A stretch of DNA of 64,000 bases from Companilactobacillus musae (GCF_003967595.1 NZ_BIFW01000001.1:558001-622000); one strand, 5' to 3'; positions 50,444 to 59,663 are shown, numbered from the stretch's first letter. Program-made: numbers and translations. Notes: generated by a model from the sequence alone, not told the origin.

Positions 50444-51397
50444 TTACTGTCCACTATCTGGAACATCTTCACTTTCACTGATATCAGGTTGATTTGAATC
50501 AGCGTCTACTGAATTATTGTCAGGTTCCTCTGATCTATCAGGATTCAAATTTTGAGGTGCTCTGTGAATAATAGTTCGATCTTGAAAAACTGTCCAATCA
50601 TCCAAATAAACCACTCCAGTCGTAGTTCTACGGAACAAACGTACCCAATAAACACTTTGACCATTATAAGTACCAAATGGTCCATTATCTGTACCACTAC
50701 CCATAGTACAATATTGAACTCCATCTGGAACTGGATCATTTTGACTTTCAACCAAGGCAATTGCCATTTGACCATTATAAATTGGTCCCACTGGTATTTT
50801 CACTTTTGGTTTATTATTTTCTTCGGAATCGTCGGAAGATTCTTTTTCATTATTCCTAGAATTATCAACAGATTTCTTTTTCTTCTTAGTCGATTGATAT
50901 TCCCTTTGTAAATTATCATCTTTTAAATTGGTAGACTTAGAAACCGTCTTATTTAATTCACTATAAGCCAATCTATTCTGCAGATTCTTATAGTAATACA
51001 AGCCAATTGTTTGAAAATCTGTCCCATCAATATCTTCAAATAAATGCTTTATTACTTTAGTACTATTGGATTTAACGATGAAATTATCATTGACTGATAT
51101 AACATCTGATTTTTTTGCATGTGTTAAAACAAATTTATCTCCTGAAAATTGGATATCCTTACTAGTTCGATTAACAACCTTCAAATCAATAGCTATTAAA
51201 TTATTCTCTGATGTCACTTGACTAAAAGCAAAAGTCATTTCATTTTTTTCTGATTGGCTAAGCTTTGAGTACTCTACTCTTTTAACTGTCGTTTCAGTTG
51301 CATCTTTAGTTGTTGCCTTGTTATTGGTTACCTTATTACAACCAACGACGAAGAACAACAACCCTAAAACGGCAATGATCAATCCCCTTTTTCTCAT
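50444..51397 (-). CDS. Putative lipoprotein with two extracellular domains
   Basis: 317 aa with a lipoprotein signal and lipobox ending at Cys20 (FFVVGC). Residues about 45-150 form a beta-sandwich-like domain (FAFSQVTSENNLIAIDLKVVNRT) of the type seen in DUF4352/DUF5067 antigens. A Lys/Ser/Glu-rich linker (about 165-195) leads to a second compact domain (VGPIYNGQMAIALVESQN through VVYLDDWTVFQD), then an acidic Asp/Pro/Ser tail. No enzyme motif is seen. It is alone, convergent with trpX, and downstream of the two-component genes on the same strand after a terminator. Function unknown. Confidence 0.7.
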   Translation of the reverse strand: MRKRGLIIAVLGLLFFVVGCNKVTNNKATTKDATETTVKRVEYSKLSQSEKNEMTFAFSQVTSENNLIAIDLKVVNRTSKDIQFSGDKFVLTHAKKSDVISVNDNFIVKSNSTKVIKHLFEDIDGTDFQTIGLYYYKNLQNRLAYSELNKTVSKSTNLKDDNLQREYQSTKKKKKSVDNSRNNEKESSDDSEENNKPKVKIPVGPIYNGQMAIALVESQNDPVPDGVQYCTMGSGTDNGPFGTYNGQSVYWVRLFRRTTTGVVYLDDWTVFQDRTIIHRAPQNLNPDRSEEPDNNSVDADSNQPDISESEDVPDSGQ

Positions 51398-51454
51398 TGT
51401 CTTCCCCCCGATGATTATTATGATATACCTTTGTCAAAAGCTTTTCCTTAATAA

Positions 51455-51492
51455 AATAAAAAAAGCAACCTTCAAAATTCAAGGTTACTTTT
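51455..51492 (-). terminator. Terminator after the two-component system
   Basis: On the minus strand AAAAGTAACCTTGAATTTTGAAGGTTGCTTTTTTT forms a stem of about 11 bp with T tract; it overlaps the last codons of the kinase gene. Confidence 0.8.
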
Positions 51493-52579
51493 CAGTTTTA
51501 TCATTATCTTTTTCAGTTTGTTCTTCTTCAGTACTTGGTTGGACCAAAGGTAATTCAATCTTGAAAACCGTTCCTGAGCCAACAACACTTTCTACTTCCA
51601 AACTACCATGATAGATTTCAATTAATCTTTTAGCGATAGAAAGGCCTAAACCGTTTCCTCCACGCTTTCTAGAACGAGCCTTGTCAACTCTATAAAATCT
51701 ATTAAAGACTCGTTTCAGGTCGTTTTTAGCGATTCCTAGACCATAATCTTGGACAACCACTTCCAATAAAGCTGAGTTTGTCGAAGCAGCCAAGTTAATT
51801 TCTTTACGATCAGCTGAATATTTAAAGGCATTATCTAATAATATAACTAACACTTGCTCCAAGTGATTACGATAAATCTTAACTTCACTACCCTCGCGGA
51901 TATCGTCATCGAAATTGATCACAAAATCTGGATGTAACATCTTAAAGTCATTATAAACTTGCGTAAATAACGGCTTAACCTCAGTTGTCTGTTCCAAATA
52001 TGCACTGTCGATCTGTTCAACACGTGTAAGGTCTAGCATCTCTTGAATCAAGGATTGCATTCGCTTTAACTCTTGCAATGAAGACTTAATCGAGTCATTT
52101 AACACCTCAGGGTCGTCTTTACCCCAACGTTGCAACATACTCAAATGACCTTCCAATACTGCAACTGGTGTTCGTAATTCATGCGAAACATCCTCAACAA
52201 ATTCTTTTTGTTGATTAGTGTATGCTTGCATTCGATCTAGCATTTTATTGATATTGACAGTTAAATCATAAACTTCGTCATTTCTTTTACGTAATTTAAT
52301 TCTAGAATCAGAATCAGGCTTTTTATTTAAATCATCAATAGTTTGATTGATTTTTTTTAAATCATTCAAAACCATCGTGACTGCGCAAAAGCTCAATAAT
52401 ACACCTAAAATAAAAACAACGATTCCACCAATAATCAATTTGGTTGTAAAATGATGAATTTCTGTAACAGAAGCTACACTTTGAACGGTTCTCATTGCTA
52501 ATACGCCTACAAAGACATAAGCCATCAAAATAACAATCGAAATTAAAGCCGTCCATTTAAATCTAATAGAAATTCTCAT
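51485..52579 (-). CDS. ArlS-like sensor histidine kinase with minimal extracellular region
   Basis: 364 aa. Membrane helices lie at about 10-29 and 48-70, leaving only some 18 residues outside. A HAMP-like segment (71-122) leads to the HisKA domain (phospho-acceptor His133 in VSHELRTPV) and a complete ATPase domain (N box LDNAFKYS, G1 DYGLGI, G2 GGNGLGLSI). ArlS relatives normally have a periplasmic sensor of about 100 residues, so this is a shortened form, perhaps sensing within the membrane. It overlaps the response regulator gene by 4 nt. Confidence 0.88.
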   Translation of the reverse strand: MRISIRFKWTALISIVILMAYVFVGVLAMRTVQSVASVTEIHHFTTKLIIGGIVVFILGVLLSFCAVTMVLNDLKKINQTIDDLNKKPDSDSRIKLRKRNDEVYDLTVNINKMLDRMQAYTNQQKEFVEDVSHELRTPVAVLEGHLSMLQRWGKDDPEVLNDSIKSSLQELKRMQSLIQEMLDLTRVEQIDSAYLEQTTEVKPLFTQVYNDFKMLHPDFVINFDDDIREGSEVKIYRNHLEQVLVILLDNAFKYSADRKEINLAASTNSALLEVVVQDYGLGIAKNDLKRVFNRFYRVDKARSRKRGGNGLGLSIAKRLIEIYHGSLEVESVVGSGTVFKIELPLVQPSTEEEQTEKDNDKTEK

Positions 52580-53262
52580 CGACGCATCACGTATCCTTTA
52601 CCACGAACGGTTGAAATATAACTAGGTGCGCCAGCTCGATCGATCTTATTTCTAAGATATTTGATATAAACATCAACTACGTTAGTTTCTGTTGAAGAAC
52701 CTGTTCCCCAGACACGCTCTAACAAATCATCACGACTCAAAACAGTTCCAACGTTTTCCATTAAAGCACTCAACAAATCATATTCACGACGAGTTAAGTC
52801 AATGACTTCACCATTACGCTTCAATGTTTGAGTAGTCTTATCAATAACCAAGTTCTTATACTTAAGTACTTGATCATTATTTCTAGTCACATCAATGTCC
52901 AAGTCAATTCGTCTTAACAAAGCTCGGATTCTAGCAAGCAATTCTTCGATTGCAAATGGTTTAACGATGTAATCATCAGCACCATGGTCTAAGCCAGATA
53001 CACGATCAATTATTGAATCACGTGCAGTCATCATAATAATTGGGGTATTTTTCTCTTGACGAATACGACGGCAAACTTCGATACCGTTTAATTCGGGCAA
53101 CATTAAATCAAGTAGGATTAAATCCCAATCTTCAGATAAAGCTGCATCGAGGCCGGTTCTACCATCACGTTCAACTGTTACTTCATAATTCTCATGTTGA
53201 AGTTCGAGTTGAACGAATTTTGCCATATTCTCTTCGTCTTCAATAACAAGTATTTTAGCCAT
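52576..53262 (-). CDS. OmpR/PhoB family response regulator (ArlR-like)
   Basis: 228 aa. Receiver domain with acidic EDEE (8-12), phospho-acceptor Asp52 in LLDLMLPELNG, Thr in MMTARD and Lys in VKPF. The C-terminal winged-helix domain (about 130-228) ends VDVYIKYLRNKIDRAGAPSYISTVRGKGYVMR. The N-terminus AKILVIEDEENMAKFVQLEL is ArlR-like. Ribosome site AGGAGATAC. It is co-transcribed with the kinase downstream. Confidence 0.92.
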   Translation of the reverse strand: MAKILVIEDEENMAKFVQLELQHENYEVTVERDGRTGLDAALSEDWDLILLDLMLPELNGIEVCRRIRQEKNTPIIMMTARDSIIDRVSGLDHGADDYIVKPFAIEELLARIRALLRRIDLDIDVTRNNDQVLKYKNLVIDKTTQTLKRNGEVIDLTRREYDLLSALMENVGTVLSRDDLLERVWGTGSSTETNVVDVYIKYLRNKIDRAGAPSYISTVRGKGYVMRR

Positions 53263-53440
53263 ACGTATCTCCTATACATAAAATATTAAATTATCTTTAA
53301 TTATAGCTTAATCATTAATTAAAATGTGTCACTCTTTTGGCAATGCACTAATGATTTTAACATATAGCAAAAATTAAAAGAAGACAAGCTTTTATTTTTA
53401 TTTTTTTAATTGGTATTATCTGGGTTATTTTTTGGTTTTC

Positions 53441-53466
53441 AAATATGCCGTTCTCCACAGCCAATT
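53441..53466 (-). repeat. Partial end of the structured repeat (fragment D)
   Basis: AAATATGCCGTTCTCC matches AAAATATGCCGTCCTCCGC at the end of copy A with one change. Beyond that similarity fades within about ten bases. It is probably a decayed copy end, 160 bp before the intact copy B. Confidence 0.4.
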
Positions 53467-53627
53467 CGATTGGATTGGACTATTTTTTCTCATTACCGTT
53501 ATATTTCAAGCTACCAGTATTTACAGAACCCCAATTAAACCTCAACTGCAATAATTTACTTATTAATCGGAAATAAAATATTACAGATTACCGCAAGTTT
53601 AGTCGACAAGTCTAAATACAGAAAAAC

Positions 53628-53788
53628 TAGTCCGGAACAACAAGAAAATTGGCTCAGTAGTGAAATTCTACTTAGCTCGCAACGCGAGATTAGTAGAAGG
53701 CCGAGATTTGAAACGATTGTGAATTTCAATCGGTTCAAATTCGTGCCCACTACGTTCCAGCCAAATTTTCTTGTTGCGGAGGACGGCA
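53628..53788 (+). repeat. Dispersed structured repeat, copy B
   Basis: 161 bp. The outer stem GAACAACAAGAAAATTGGCT pairs with AGCCAAATTTTCTTGTTGC. Hairpin 1 is CTACTTAGCTCGC/GCGAGATTAGTAG with loop AAC; hairpin 2 is ATTTGAAACGATTG/CAATCGGTTCAAAT. It is conserved with copies A and C in TAGTCCGGA, CTCAGTAGTGAAATT, AAGGCCGAG and GTGCCCACTACGTTCCAGCC. It lies in the 626-bp gap between the response regulator and gnd. The remainder of that gap holds fragment D and the gnd terminator; I see no gene. Confidence 0.88.
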
Positions 53789-53821
53789 TCTTTTAAAACA
53801 ACATCCTTCAATTAACACATA

Positions 53822-53864
53822 AGAAAAGTCGACTGACCTCTTCGGGCCAATCGACTTTCTTCAT
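53822..53864 (-). terminator. Intrinsic terminator after gnd
   Basis: AAGAAAGTCGATTGGCC pairs with GGTCAGTCGACTTTTCTT on the minus strand around CGAAGA. Confidence 0.8.
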
Positions 53865-53888
53865 AGAACATACAATTCAAAATAAAAA

Positions 53889-55313
53889 TTATTGTTCTTC
53901 ATACCATGTATAGTGGAAAATACCTGGTTTATCATTTCTTTCATATGTATGAGCACCAAAGTAATCTCTTTGAGCTTGAATCAAGTTAGCTGGCAATACT
54001 TCTGAACGATATTGATCGTAATATGAAATAGCTGCCATGAAACCTGAAACAGGAATACCTGCTTGAACGGCAAAGCTTACAACATCACGAACATCTGATT
54101 GATATTCTTTAACGATACCCTTGAAGTAATCGTTCAATAGTAAGTTATCTAGTTTTGGTTCTTCATCATATGCATCAGTGATCTTTTGTAGGAATTGAGC
54201 ACGAATGATACAACCGGCACGCCAGATTTGAGCAATCTTACCATAATTTAGATCCCAATCATAGTGATCTGAAGCTGATTTCATTTGAGCAAATCCTTGA
54301 GCGTAACTGATAATCTTACTGAAGTACAAAGCTTTGCGAATTTTGCTTACTAATTCATCAACATCTTTTACAACTGGCTTTGTGTCAGGTGCAGGTAATA
54401 CTTTGCTTGCCTTAACACGTTCGTCTTTATAGGCTGAAACGTAACGTGAATATACTGATTCTGTAATCAATGATTGTGGAACACCAAGTTCTAGAGCACT
54501 TTGTGAACTCCACTTACCAGTACCCTTGTTACCAGCTTTATCCATGATCTTATTGACGATATAGTCATCTGAACCTTCGTCATCTTTTCTAGTCATAATC
54601 TTTGATGTAATGTCGATCAAGTAACTTGAAAGTTCACCTTTATTCCAGTCTTGGAATACTTCAGCAATCTTATTAACATCATTGTTAAATAGATGCTTTA
54701 GCAAATTATAACTTTCAGAGATCAATTCCATGTCACCATATTCGATACCATTATGAACCATCTTTACATAGTGACCAGCACCATTTGGTCCAATATATGT
54801 AACACATGGTGCACCATCTTCGTCAGCCTTGGCTGAAATTTGTTCCAAAATAGGAGCAACTAAATCATAGGCTTCCTTTTGACCACCAGGCATCAATGAA
54901 GGACCTTGAAGTGCACCTAGTTCACCACCAGAAACACCCATTCCAATAAAGTTGATTCCTGACTTGTCCAAAAGTTCACTACGTTTGATAGTATCCTCAA
55001 AGAATGTATTACCACCATCGATCAAAACATCACCTTTATCAAGTAAAGGCAACAATTGATTAATAACAGCATCTGTACCTGCACCAGCTTTAACCATCAT
55101 CAAAATACGACGAGGTTTTTCTAGTGAGTTTACAAAGTCCTCAATTGTATAACTTGGTACTAATTTCTTTTCTGGATGCTCTTCTACAACTGCTTTAGTC
55201 TTTGAACCTGTACGGTTATAGATAGCAACTTCATATCCACGACTCTCAATGTTTAGGGCAAGATTCTTACCCATAACCGCCATACCGATAACACCAATTT
55301 GTGGTTTTGCCAT
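53889..55313 (-). CDS. gnd: 6-phosphogluconate dehydrogenase (decarboxylating)
   Basis: 474 aa, full length. NADP-binding start [20 protein letters not shown] with NRTGSKT, the substrate-binding [18 protein letters not shown], the catalytic Lys/Glu region [18 protein letters not shown], and C-terminal [11 protein letters not shown]. It oxidises 6-P-gluconate to ribulose-5-P with release of CO2, the step before rpe. Ribosome site GGAGG 13 nt before the ATG. Monocistronic. Confidence 0.97.
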   Translation of the reverse strand: MAKPQIGVIGMAVMGKNLALNIESRGYEVAIYNRTGSKTKAVVEEHPEKKLVPSYTIEDFVNSLEKPRRILMMVKAGAGTDAVINQLLPLLDKGDVLIDGGNTFFEDTIKRSELLDKSGINFIGMGVSGGELGALQGPSLMPGGQKEAYDLVAPILEQISAKADEDGAPCVTYIGPNGAGHYVKMVHNGIEYGDMELISESYNLLKHLFNNDVNKIAEVFQDWNKGELSSYLIDITSKIMTRKDDEGSDDYIVNKIMDKAGNKGTGKWSSQSALELGVPQSLITESVYSRYVSAYKDERVKASKVLPAPDTKPVVKDVDELVSKIRKALYFSKIISYAQGFAQMKSASDHYDWDLNYGKIAQIWRAGCIIRAQFLQKITDAYDEEPKLDNLLLNDYFKGIVKEYQSDVRDVVSFAVQAGIPVSGFMAAISYYDQYRSEVLPANLIQAQRDYFGAHTYERNDKPGIFHYTWYEEQ

Positions 55314-55365
55314 TATAATAATTACCTCCGATTTTTGTTCACATTATCATCTTAACAAAAAAATA

Positions 55366-55396
55366 AAAAAGGAGTATATAAAAACTACTCCTTATC
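55366..55396 (-). terminator. Intrinsic terminator after yceD
   Basis: AAGGAGTA pairs with TACTCCTT followed by TTTTATTTTTTT on the minus strand; it overlaps the last codons of the YceD gene. Confidence 0.82.
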
Positions 55397-55939
55397 ACTA
55401 TTATCTTTAAATAAATTTTTTAATTTTGCAAATTCAGGGTTAACATGTTCCTCTTCTTTTTGCTTCTTGAAGTCTTCTTCAGAAATAACTTCCCAATTCT
55501 TTCCTGAAGGCATGATATTATCTTGTTCTTCTTTCTTCGTTAGAATTTTTGAAGGAATGCTTAGCAAAATATTATCAATAACTGATTCATAAATATTAAT
55601 TGTTGGATTATCATCGTCGATTGGAATAACGATATTGTAATCTTCCAGATCCTCCGCTTCAACATTCTCAACGTTATAAGCCTCGTTGATTCTGATATCG
55701 ACTGGAAATTCAACTGGTAATAGACTTCGTGTTGATGGTACCTTCAAAGTTGTCTTAACTTTTACATCTGAAATAACTAAACCATTGTCATTGAAGAGTT
55801 GTCCTTTGATTTCAACTGGTGTTGCTTCTAGAACATCCTCTGAGCGTGACTTTAGTTCTTTAGTTAAATCGAGTTTTTCCTCAAATTCAAAAGGTTTGTC
55901 TTTGTAACGACGAACATCTTGAACATCCCAATTTAGCAT
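55385..55939 (-). CDS. YceD/DUF177 family protein
   Basis: 184 aa. This is the YceD family, which usually lies before rpmF and is linked to 23S rRNA or large-subunit metabolism. Core segments are LNWDVQDVRRYKDKPFEFEE, EVKTTLKVPSTRSLLPVEFPV and INEAYNVENVEAEDLEDY. The usual Cys pair is absent. A terminator follows directly, so rpmF is not the next gene here. The start shares one base with the tmcAL stop (TAATG) and has AAAGGGG upstream. Confidence 0.9.
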   Translation of the reverse strand: MLNWDVQDVRRYKDKPFEFEEKLDLTKELKSRSEDVLEATPVEIKGQLFNDNGLVISDVKVKTTLKVPSTRSLLPVEFPVDIRINEAYNVENVEAEDLEDYNIVIPIDDDNPTINIYESVIDNILLSIPSKILTKKEEQDNIMPSGKNWEVISEEDFKKQKEEEHVNPEFAKLKNLFKDNSDKE

Positions 55940-57036
55940 TAATGTACCCCTTTCATATAAGGTATTTTTCCAAAATTTTCTTCTTGATTTGTTAACAACT
56001 GACGAATTCGATCCGCCTTTATCTCTAAATCAAGTGTTTTTGCTTCTTTTTTTCCTATTCTAGTCAATAAATACAAATCTTGTTTTTTCAAAGAATTTAA
56101 ATATTTTTGACCGATATCATTGAATCCTAGAATTCTTAAATAAGGATTTTTATAGACATAATTAATTTCCGACTCTTTAACATTCAGCAAAGTATAAATC
56201 ATCAGCCGCCTGAGTCGTGCCATAGTATAGCGTTTTGACTTAATTTGTTCAACAAATTGAACAAAGCTATTACTCGTCGTAATCTCTTTTTTTAATTTAT
56301 ACTCTAATCCTTCAACCATCTGATAGATTTGTTGCAATTCAGTTATTGAAGAATTTACTACTTGATATTTTAAATAAGGAAAATAATTTTCCCACGTAAC
56401 TAAATTATTCTCAGTCAAAGCATCTTGTGTCAAACTTGGAGCTAATTCAGTTATATCCTGATTATTCTTCAGACGTCTCCTAATTTCAGTAGCACTAAAA
56501 TTACCGCGACGCTCAATAGTTTTTATTGATATTGGCAAATTTTGTTTCTTAATCTGACGGACATAATTTAATCCTAACAATTGATTTGGCAATTTAGCAA
56601 TATCAATTCCCAATGATTCATAATAATCAGTCAAATTATCAGCTGAACTCTTTTGATAATTTTGTTGAAATTTTCCATCGACCTCGACACTCTTTTGAGC
56701 GATCTCCATAAAATCAACTTGGTTCTCCGTTCCAAAAACCAATGTATCAATTTTTAGTTGCTGCAGCAATTCCACAGCTCCTTTGGCAAATAACTCTGCT
56801 GGCTGAACCGCAAAAGCCATTGGCAACTCAACTACTAAATCAACGCCTAATTCTATGGCAATTCTAGCCCGCGTCCATTTATCCAAAATGGCAAAATCAC
56901 CCCGCTGAACAAAATTGCCAGACATAACAGCAATTAATACATCAGGGTGATATTTTTGTTTGATTGAATCAATGAACAATTTATGACCATTGTGAAACGG
57001 ATTAAATTCGGCAACAAAACCATAAATTTTTGTCAT
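55939..57036 (-). CDS. tmcAL: tRNA(Met) cytidine acetate ligase TmcAL
   Basis: 365 aa. It activates acetate with ATP and acetylates the wobble cytidine of elongator tRNA-Met. The nucleotidyltransferase motif AEFNPFHNGHKLFI is at residues 9-22, MSGNFVQRGDFAILDKW follows, and SATEIRRRLKN closes the HxGH/ISSTxxR-type active site. In Bacillus the gene is ylbM. Length is a little short of the typical 390-400 because the C-terminal part is reduced. It is coupled to yceD by a one-base overlap. Confidence 0.93.
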   Translation of the reverse strand: MTKIYGFVAEFNPFHNGHKLFIDSIKQKYHPDVLIAVMSGNFVQRGDFAILDKWTRARIAIELGVDLVVELPMAFAVQPAELFAKGAVELLQQLKIDTLVFGTENQVDFMEIAQKSVEVDGKFQQNYQKSSADNLTDYYESLGIDIAKLPNQLLGLNYVRQIKKQNLPISIKTIERRGNFSATEIRRRLKNNQDITELAPSLTQDALTENNLVTWENYFPYLKYQVVNSSITELQQIYQMVEGLEYKLKKEITTSNSFVQFVEQIKSKRYTMARLRRLMIYTLLNVKESEINYVYKNPYLRILGFNDIGQKYLNSLKKQDLYLLTRIGKKEAKTLDLEIKADRIRQLLTNQEENFGKIPYMKGVH

Positions 57037-57124
57037 AAGATCCTCTTATTTTAATTCTTGCTCAAGTTTAGATACAACTAATATTAACTGAGTTGTTAAA
57101 ATAACTAATCAACAAAGCAAAACT

Positions 57125-57289
57125 TAGTCCGGAGCAACAAGAAAATGGGCTCAGTAGTGAAATTCTACTTAATTCGCGATTTTTGCGGATTTAGTAGAAG
57201 GCCGAGCTTGAAGACTGTTGGCAACGCCAAGAGGCTCCAAGTCGTGCCCACTACGTTCCAGCCCAATTTTCTTGTTGCGGAGGACGGCA
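57125..57289 (+). repeat. Dispersed structured repeat, copy C
   Basis: 165 bp. The outer stem GCAACAAGAAAATGGGCT pairs with AGCCCAATTTTCTTGTTGC. Hairpin 1 is CTACTTAATTCGC/GCGGATTTAGTAG; hairpin 2 is CTTGAAGACTGTTGGC/GCCAAGAGGCTCCAAG with loop AAC. It lies between the yqeM-type methyltransferase gene and tmcAL, in plus orientation while both genes are on minus. Hairpin 2 shares almost no sequence with copy B, yet the stem and its A.G mismatch persist. Confidence 0.88.
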
Positions 57290-57323
57290 AGCTTACACTT
57301 TATCCAAACTCAAGTAAAATTCT

Positions 57324-58055
57324 TTATTTTTCTGCTGAGAAGAACCAACGTGTTGAATCATCTTGAACAGTTGATTCTCCAAAATCGGCATTAACTTGAA
57401 TATTCTTAAATCCGATATCTTGTAAGATCATCTTAAAAGTTTCAATTGGATAAGTTCTTTCTTTATGTAATTCAGTATTAACTGAATAACCTTTGATTTT
57501 TTCATTCCAATTAAAGAAAGTCAATTCATGTTCAATGCTATGAGGATATTCACCTTCAAAACTATTCCACATAAAAGCTGAATCCTCAGTTCGATGATTG
57601 AACATATATCCAGGAAATACTTCGTCCATTTGATAAAGTGAATGAGCATCAAATAAATACTTTCCACCTTCGTTCAAATGTTCAAAAGCTTGATTAAAGG
57701 CAATTCCTAACTCATCTTCATTTTTCAAGTAACAAATTGAATCGTCAAAACAAGTAATCACATCAAACTTGTCAAATTCAAAAAGATCCATCATATTACT
57801 CTGAATGAAAGAAATTTGTCGATGCGCCTTTTGTGCCTTTTCAGCCGCTATTTTTAACATTTCTTCTGATAAATCAGTTCCAGTGACTTGAAATTTATCA
57901 GCCAAAAGTATTGTCAGATCACCTGTACCACAGGCAACATCTAACAAACTTTTTGATTTATCAGTAACCTGATTTTCAACGTATTGCGCCCATTTTGCAT
58001 AAAGAGAATCATCCATCAATTCACTATAAACTCGCGCAAATGAGTTATAAATCAT
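57324..58055 (-). CDS. yqeM: Class I SAM-dependent methyltransferase (YqeM-like)
   Basis: 243 aa. SAM-binding motif I is LLDVACGTGDLTILLA (about 39-54), with TGTDLSEEML and DVITCFDDSICYL downstream; no Cys or RNA-binding appendage is seen. The family is placed after rsfS in the conserved yqe cluster; substrate is not known. It starts on the rsfS stop (TAATG), so the two are coupled. The frame ends near the structured repeat copy C. Confidence 0.87.
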   Translation of the reverse strand: MIYNSFARVYSELMDDSLYAKWAQYVENQVTDKSKSLLDVACGTGDLTILLADKFQVTGTDLSEEMLKIAAEKAQKAHRQISFIQSNMMDLFEFDKFDVITCFDDSICYLKNEDELGIAFNQAFEHLNEGGKYLFDAHSLYQMDEVFPGYMFNHRTEDSAFMWNSFEGEYPHSIEHELTFFNWNEKIKGYSVNTELHKERTYPIETFKMILQDIGFKNIQVNADFGESTVQDDSTRWFFSAEK

Positions 58056-58411
58056 TATTCAGTTACCAAGTCTGAAATATCAACTTCAGTTGCATTTGCC
58101 CAAAGCTTTTCAAGATTGTAAAAATCACGTTGTTCTGATGTAAAGACATGGATAATAACATCGTGAAGATCGATCAATACCCAATCAGAGTTACGATTTC
58201 CTTCAACGTGACCAATTTCAACATTATTTTCGCCAGCTTTATCCAAAACTGATTGTACGATAGCGTCTACTTGACGTTGTGATGATGCATCCATGATAAC
58301 AAAGTAATCAGCCATAATACTTACTTCACTGATATTTAAAACTTTAATATCATTAGCATGTTTTTCATCAGCTGCTTTAACAGCGATTTCCATTATTTTT
58401 TTTGAGTCCAA
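58055..58411 (-). CDS. rsfS: Ribosomal silencing factor RsfS
   Basis: 118 aa. RsfS binds L14 on the large subunit and blocks subunit joining in poor growth conditions. Landmarks are KVLNISEVSIMADYFVIMDASS, GHVEGNRNSDWVLIDLHDVIIHVFTSEQRDFYNLEKLW. In Bacillus it is yqeL. It lies 1 nt after yqeK and overlaps the methyltransferase start by one base. Confidence 0.96.
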   Translation of the reverse strand: MDSKKIMEIAVKAADEKHANDIKVLNISEVSIMADYFVIMDASSQRQVDAIVQSVLDKAGENNVEIGHVEGNRNSDWVLIDLHDVIIHVFTSEQRDFYNLEKLWANATEVDISDLVTE

Positions 58412-58412
58412 A

Positions 58413-59015
58413 TTATAATTCTCCTTTTTTGATCCAGTAATTGTAACTTACAAATGTTGCTGGATAGATTGCTCTATTTTTTGTTACTAAGTGTTGTACA
58501 GAATGCTTTAATTCAAATGCTACCGCCGCATCCAAAGACTTCTCTGCATATTTACGAGCTTCTTTTATTCCTGGAAAATCTCTTTGAGGTTCAATGAAAT
58601 CTCCAACAAACACGCACTTATCAACCTGTGTCATCTTAGTAGCACCAACAGTATGTCTTCTAACAGCGTTTAAAACATCTTCATCATAAATACCCAATTC
58701 ATCTTTAATAATTTCAGCACCAACGATTCCGTGCCAAATAGCATTATTATATTTCAATAACTCAGGGTCTAAATTCTTATTTTTAATTACATCAATAAAT
58801 TCTTGATCACTGCGTTCTTTAGCATAATCATGTAACAAACCGGCCAAGCCCGCACGTTCTACATCACCATCATATTCGGCAGCCAATCCACGACAAACTT
58901 TTTCGACTCGTAAACAATGAGTGTAACGGAAATCGCTTAAAGTGTCATGCATTCTGTTCAAAATTTCATCACGATTCAAATCGCTTTTAATTCGATCATA
59001 ATTAAAATCAGTCAT
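58413..59015 (-). CDS. yqeK: HD-domain hydrolase YqeK (Ap4A hydrolase)
   Basis: 200 aa HD-domain phosphohydrolase. The metal motif is GLLHDYAKERS (HD), with an upstream H in FRYTHCLRVEKVCRGLA and a distal IWHGIVGAEII and AVRRHTVGA. YqeK enzymes cleave Ap4A symmetrically to two ADP. It overlaps nadD by 8 nt; the nadD-yqeK-rsfS order is conserved. Cytoplasmic. Confidence 0.94.
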   Translation of the reverse strand: MTDFNYDRIKSDLNRDEILNRMHDTLSDFRYTHCLRVEKVCRGLAAEYDGDVERAGLAGLLHDYAKERSDQEFIDVIKNKNLDPELLKYNNAIWHGIVGAEIIKDELGIYDEDVLNAVRRHTVGATKMTQVDKCVFVGDFIEPQRDFPGIKEARKYAEKSLDAAVAFELKHSVQHLVTKNRAIYPATFVSYNYWIKKGEL

Positions 59016-59646
59016 TATAAAGTCCCCTATCCTTTATATACCAAGCGACATCATCAGGAACTAGATACTTGATCGACTGTCCCTTTTGAATTCGCTGGCG
59101 TATCATACTTGAACTAATTTCTAATTCAGGAGTATTTACCCAAAGTATAGGATATTTCGATTTTTTCTCAAAACCCTTTCGACACACACCAACAAAATGA
59201 ATCATTTGAATCAATTCATCAATATGAGCCCACTTAGGCAAGTTTTCAACCATATCGCCACCAACGATGAAATAATATTCAGTATTAGGATTGAGATCCT
59301 TTAGCAATTTAATTGTTTCATACGTATAGCTTATTCCACCGCGTCTAATATCAGTCAAATCTAAATCAAAATGCATATTATCTCTAATGGCTAATTTGAT
59401 CATCTCAATTCGATCGTCACTCGCAATGTCGGGCATAGTTTTTTTTACTCCACGATGAGGTGGAATTTTATCTGGTAAGAACAGAACTTTATCAAGGCAT
59501 AACTGCTCATAGACCTGTTCTGCAATTACCAAATGTCCTAAATGTATTGGGTTGAAAGTTCCACCTAGAATTCCGACATGTCTTTTAGGCAAATTACTAT
59601 GAAACTCTAATTTTGCTTTAGTTAATAATTGTTTTTGAGTATTCAT
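59008..59646 (-). CDS. nadD: Nicotinate-nucleotide adenylyltransferase
   Basis: 212 aa. It joins ATP and nicotinate mononucleotide to give deamido-NAD. The HxGH-type motif is GGTFNPIHLGHLVIAEQ and the C-terminal ISSSMIRQRI is the ISxTxxR motif; PHRGVKKTMPDI lines the substrate site. About 20 residues precede the conserved core, which is common in lactobacilli. The start is ATG at 59646. It overlaps yqeK and follows yhbY by 17 nt. Confidence 0.95.
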   Translation of the reverse strand: MNTQKQLLTKAKLEFHSNLPKRHVGILGGTFNPIHLGHLVIAEQVYEQLCLDKVLFLPDKIPPHRGVKKTMPDIASDDRIEMIKLAIRDNMHFDLDLTDIRRGGISYTYETIKLLKDLNPNTEYYFIVGGDMVENLPKWAHIDELIQMIHFVGVCRKGFEKKSKYPILWVNTPELEISSSMIRQRIQKGQSIKYLVPDDVAWYIKDRGLYND

Positions 59647-59663
59647 ATCTTCATCACTTAAAT

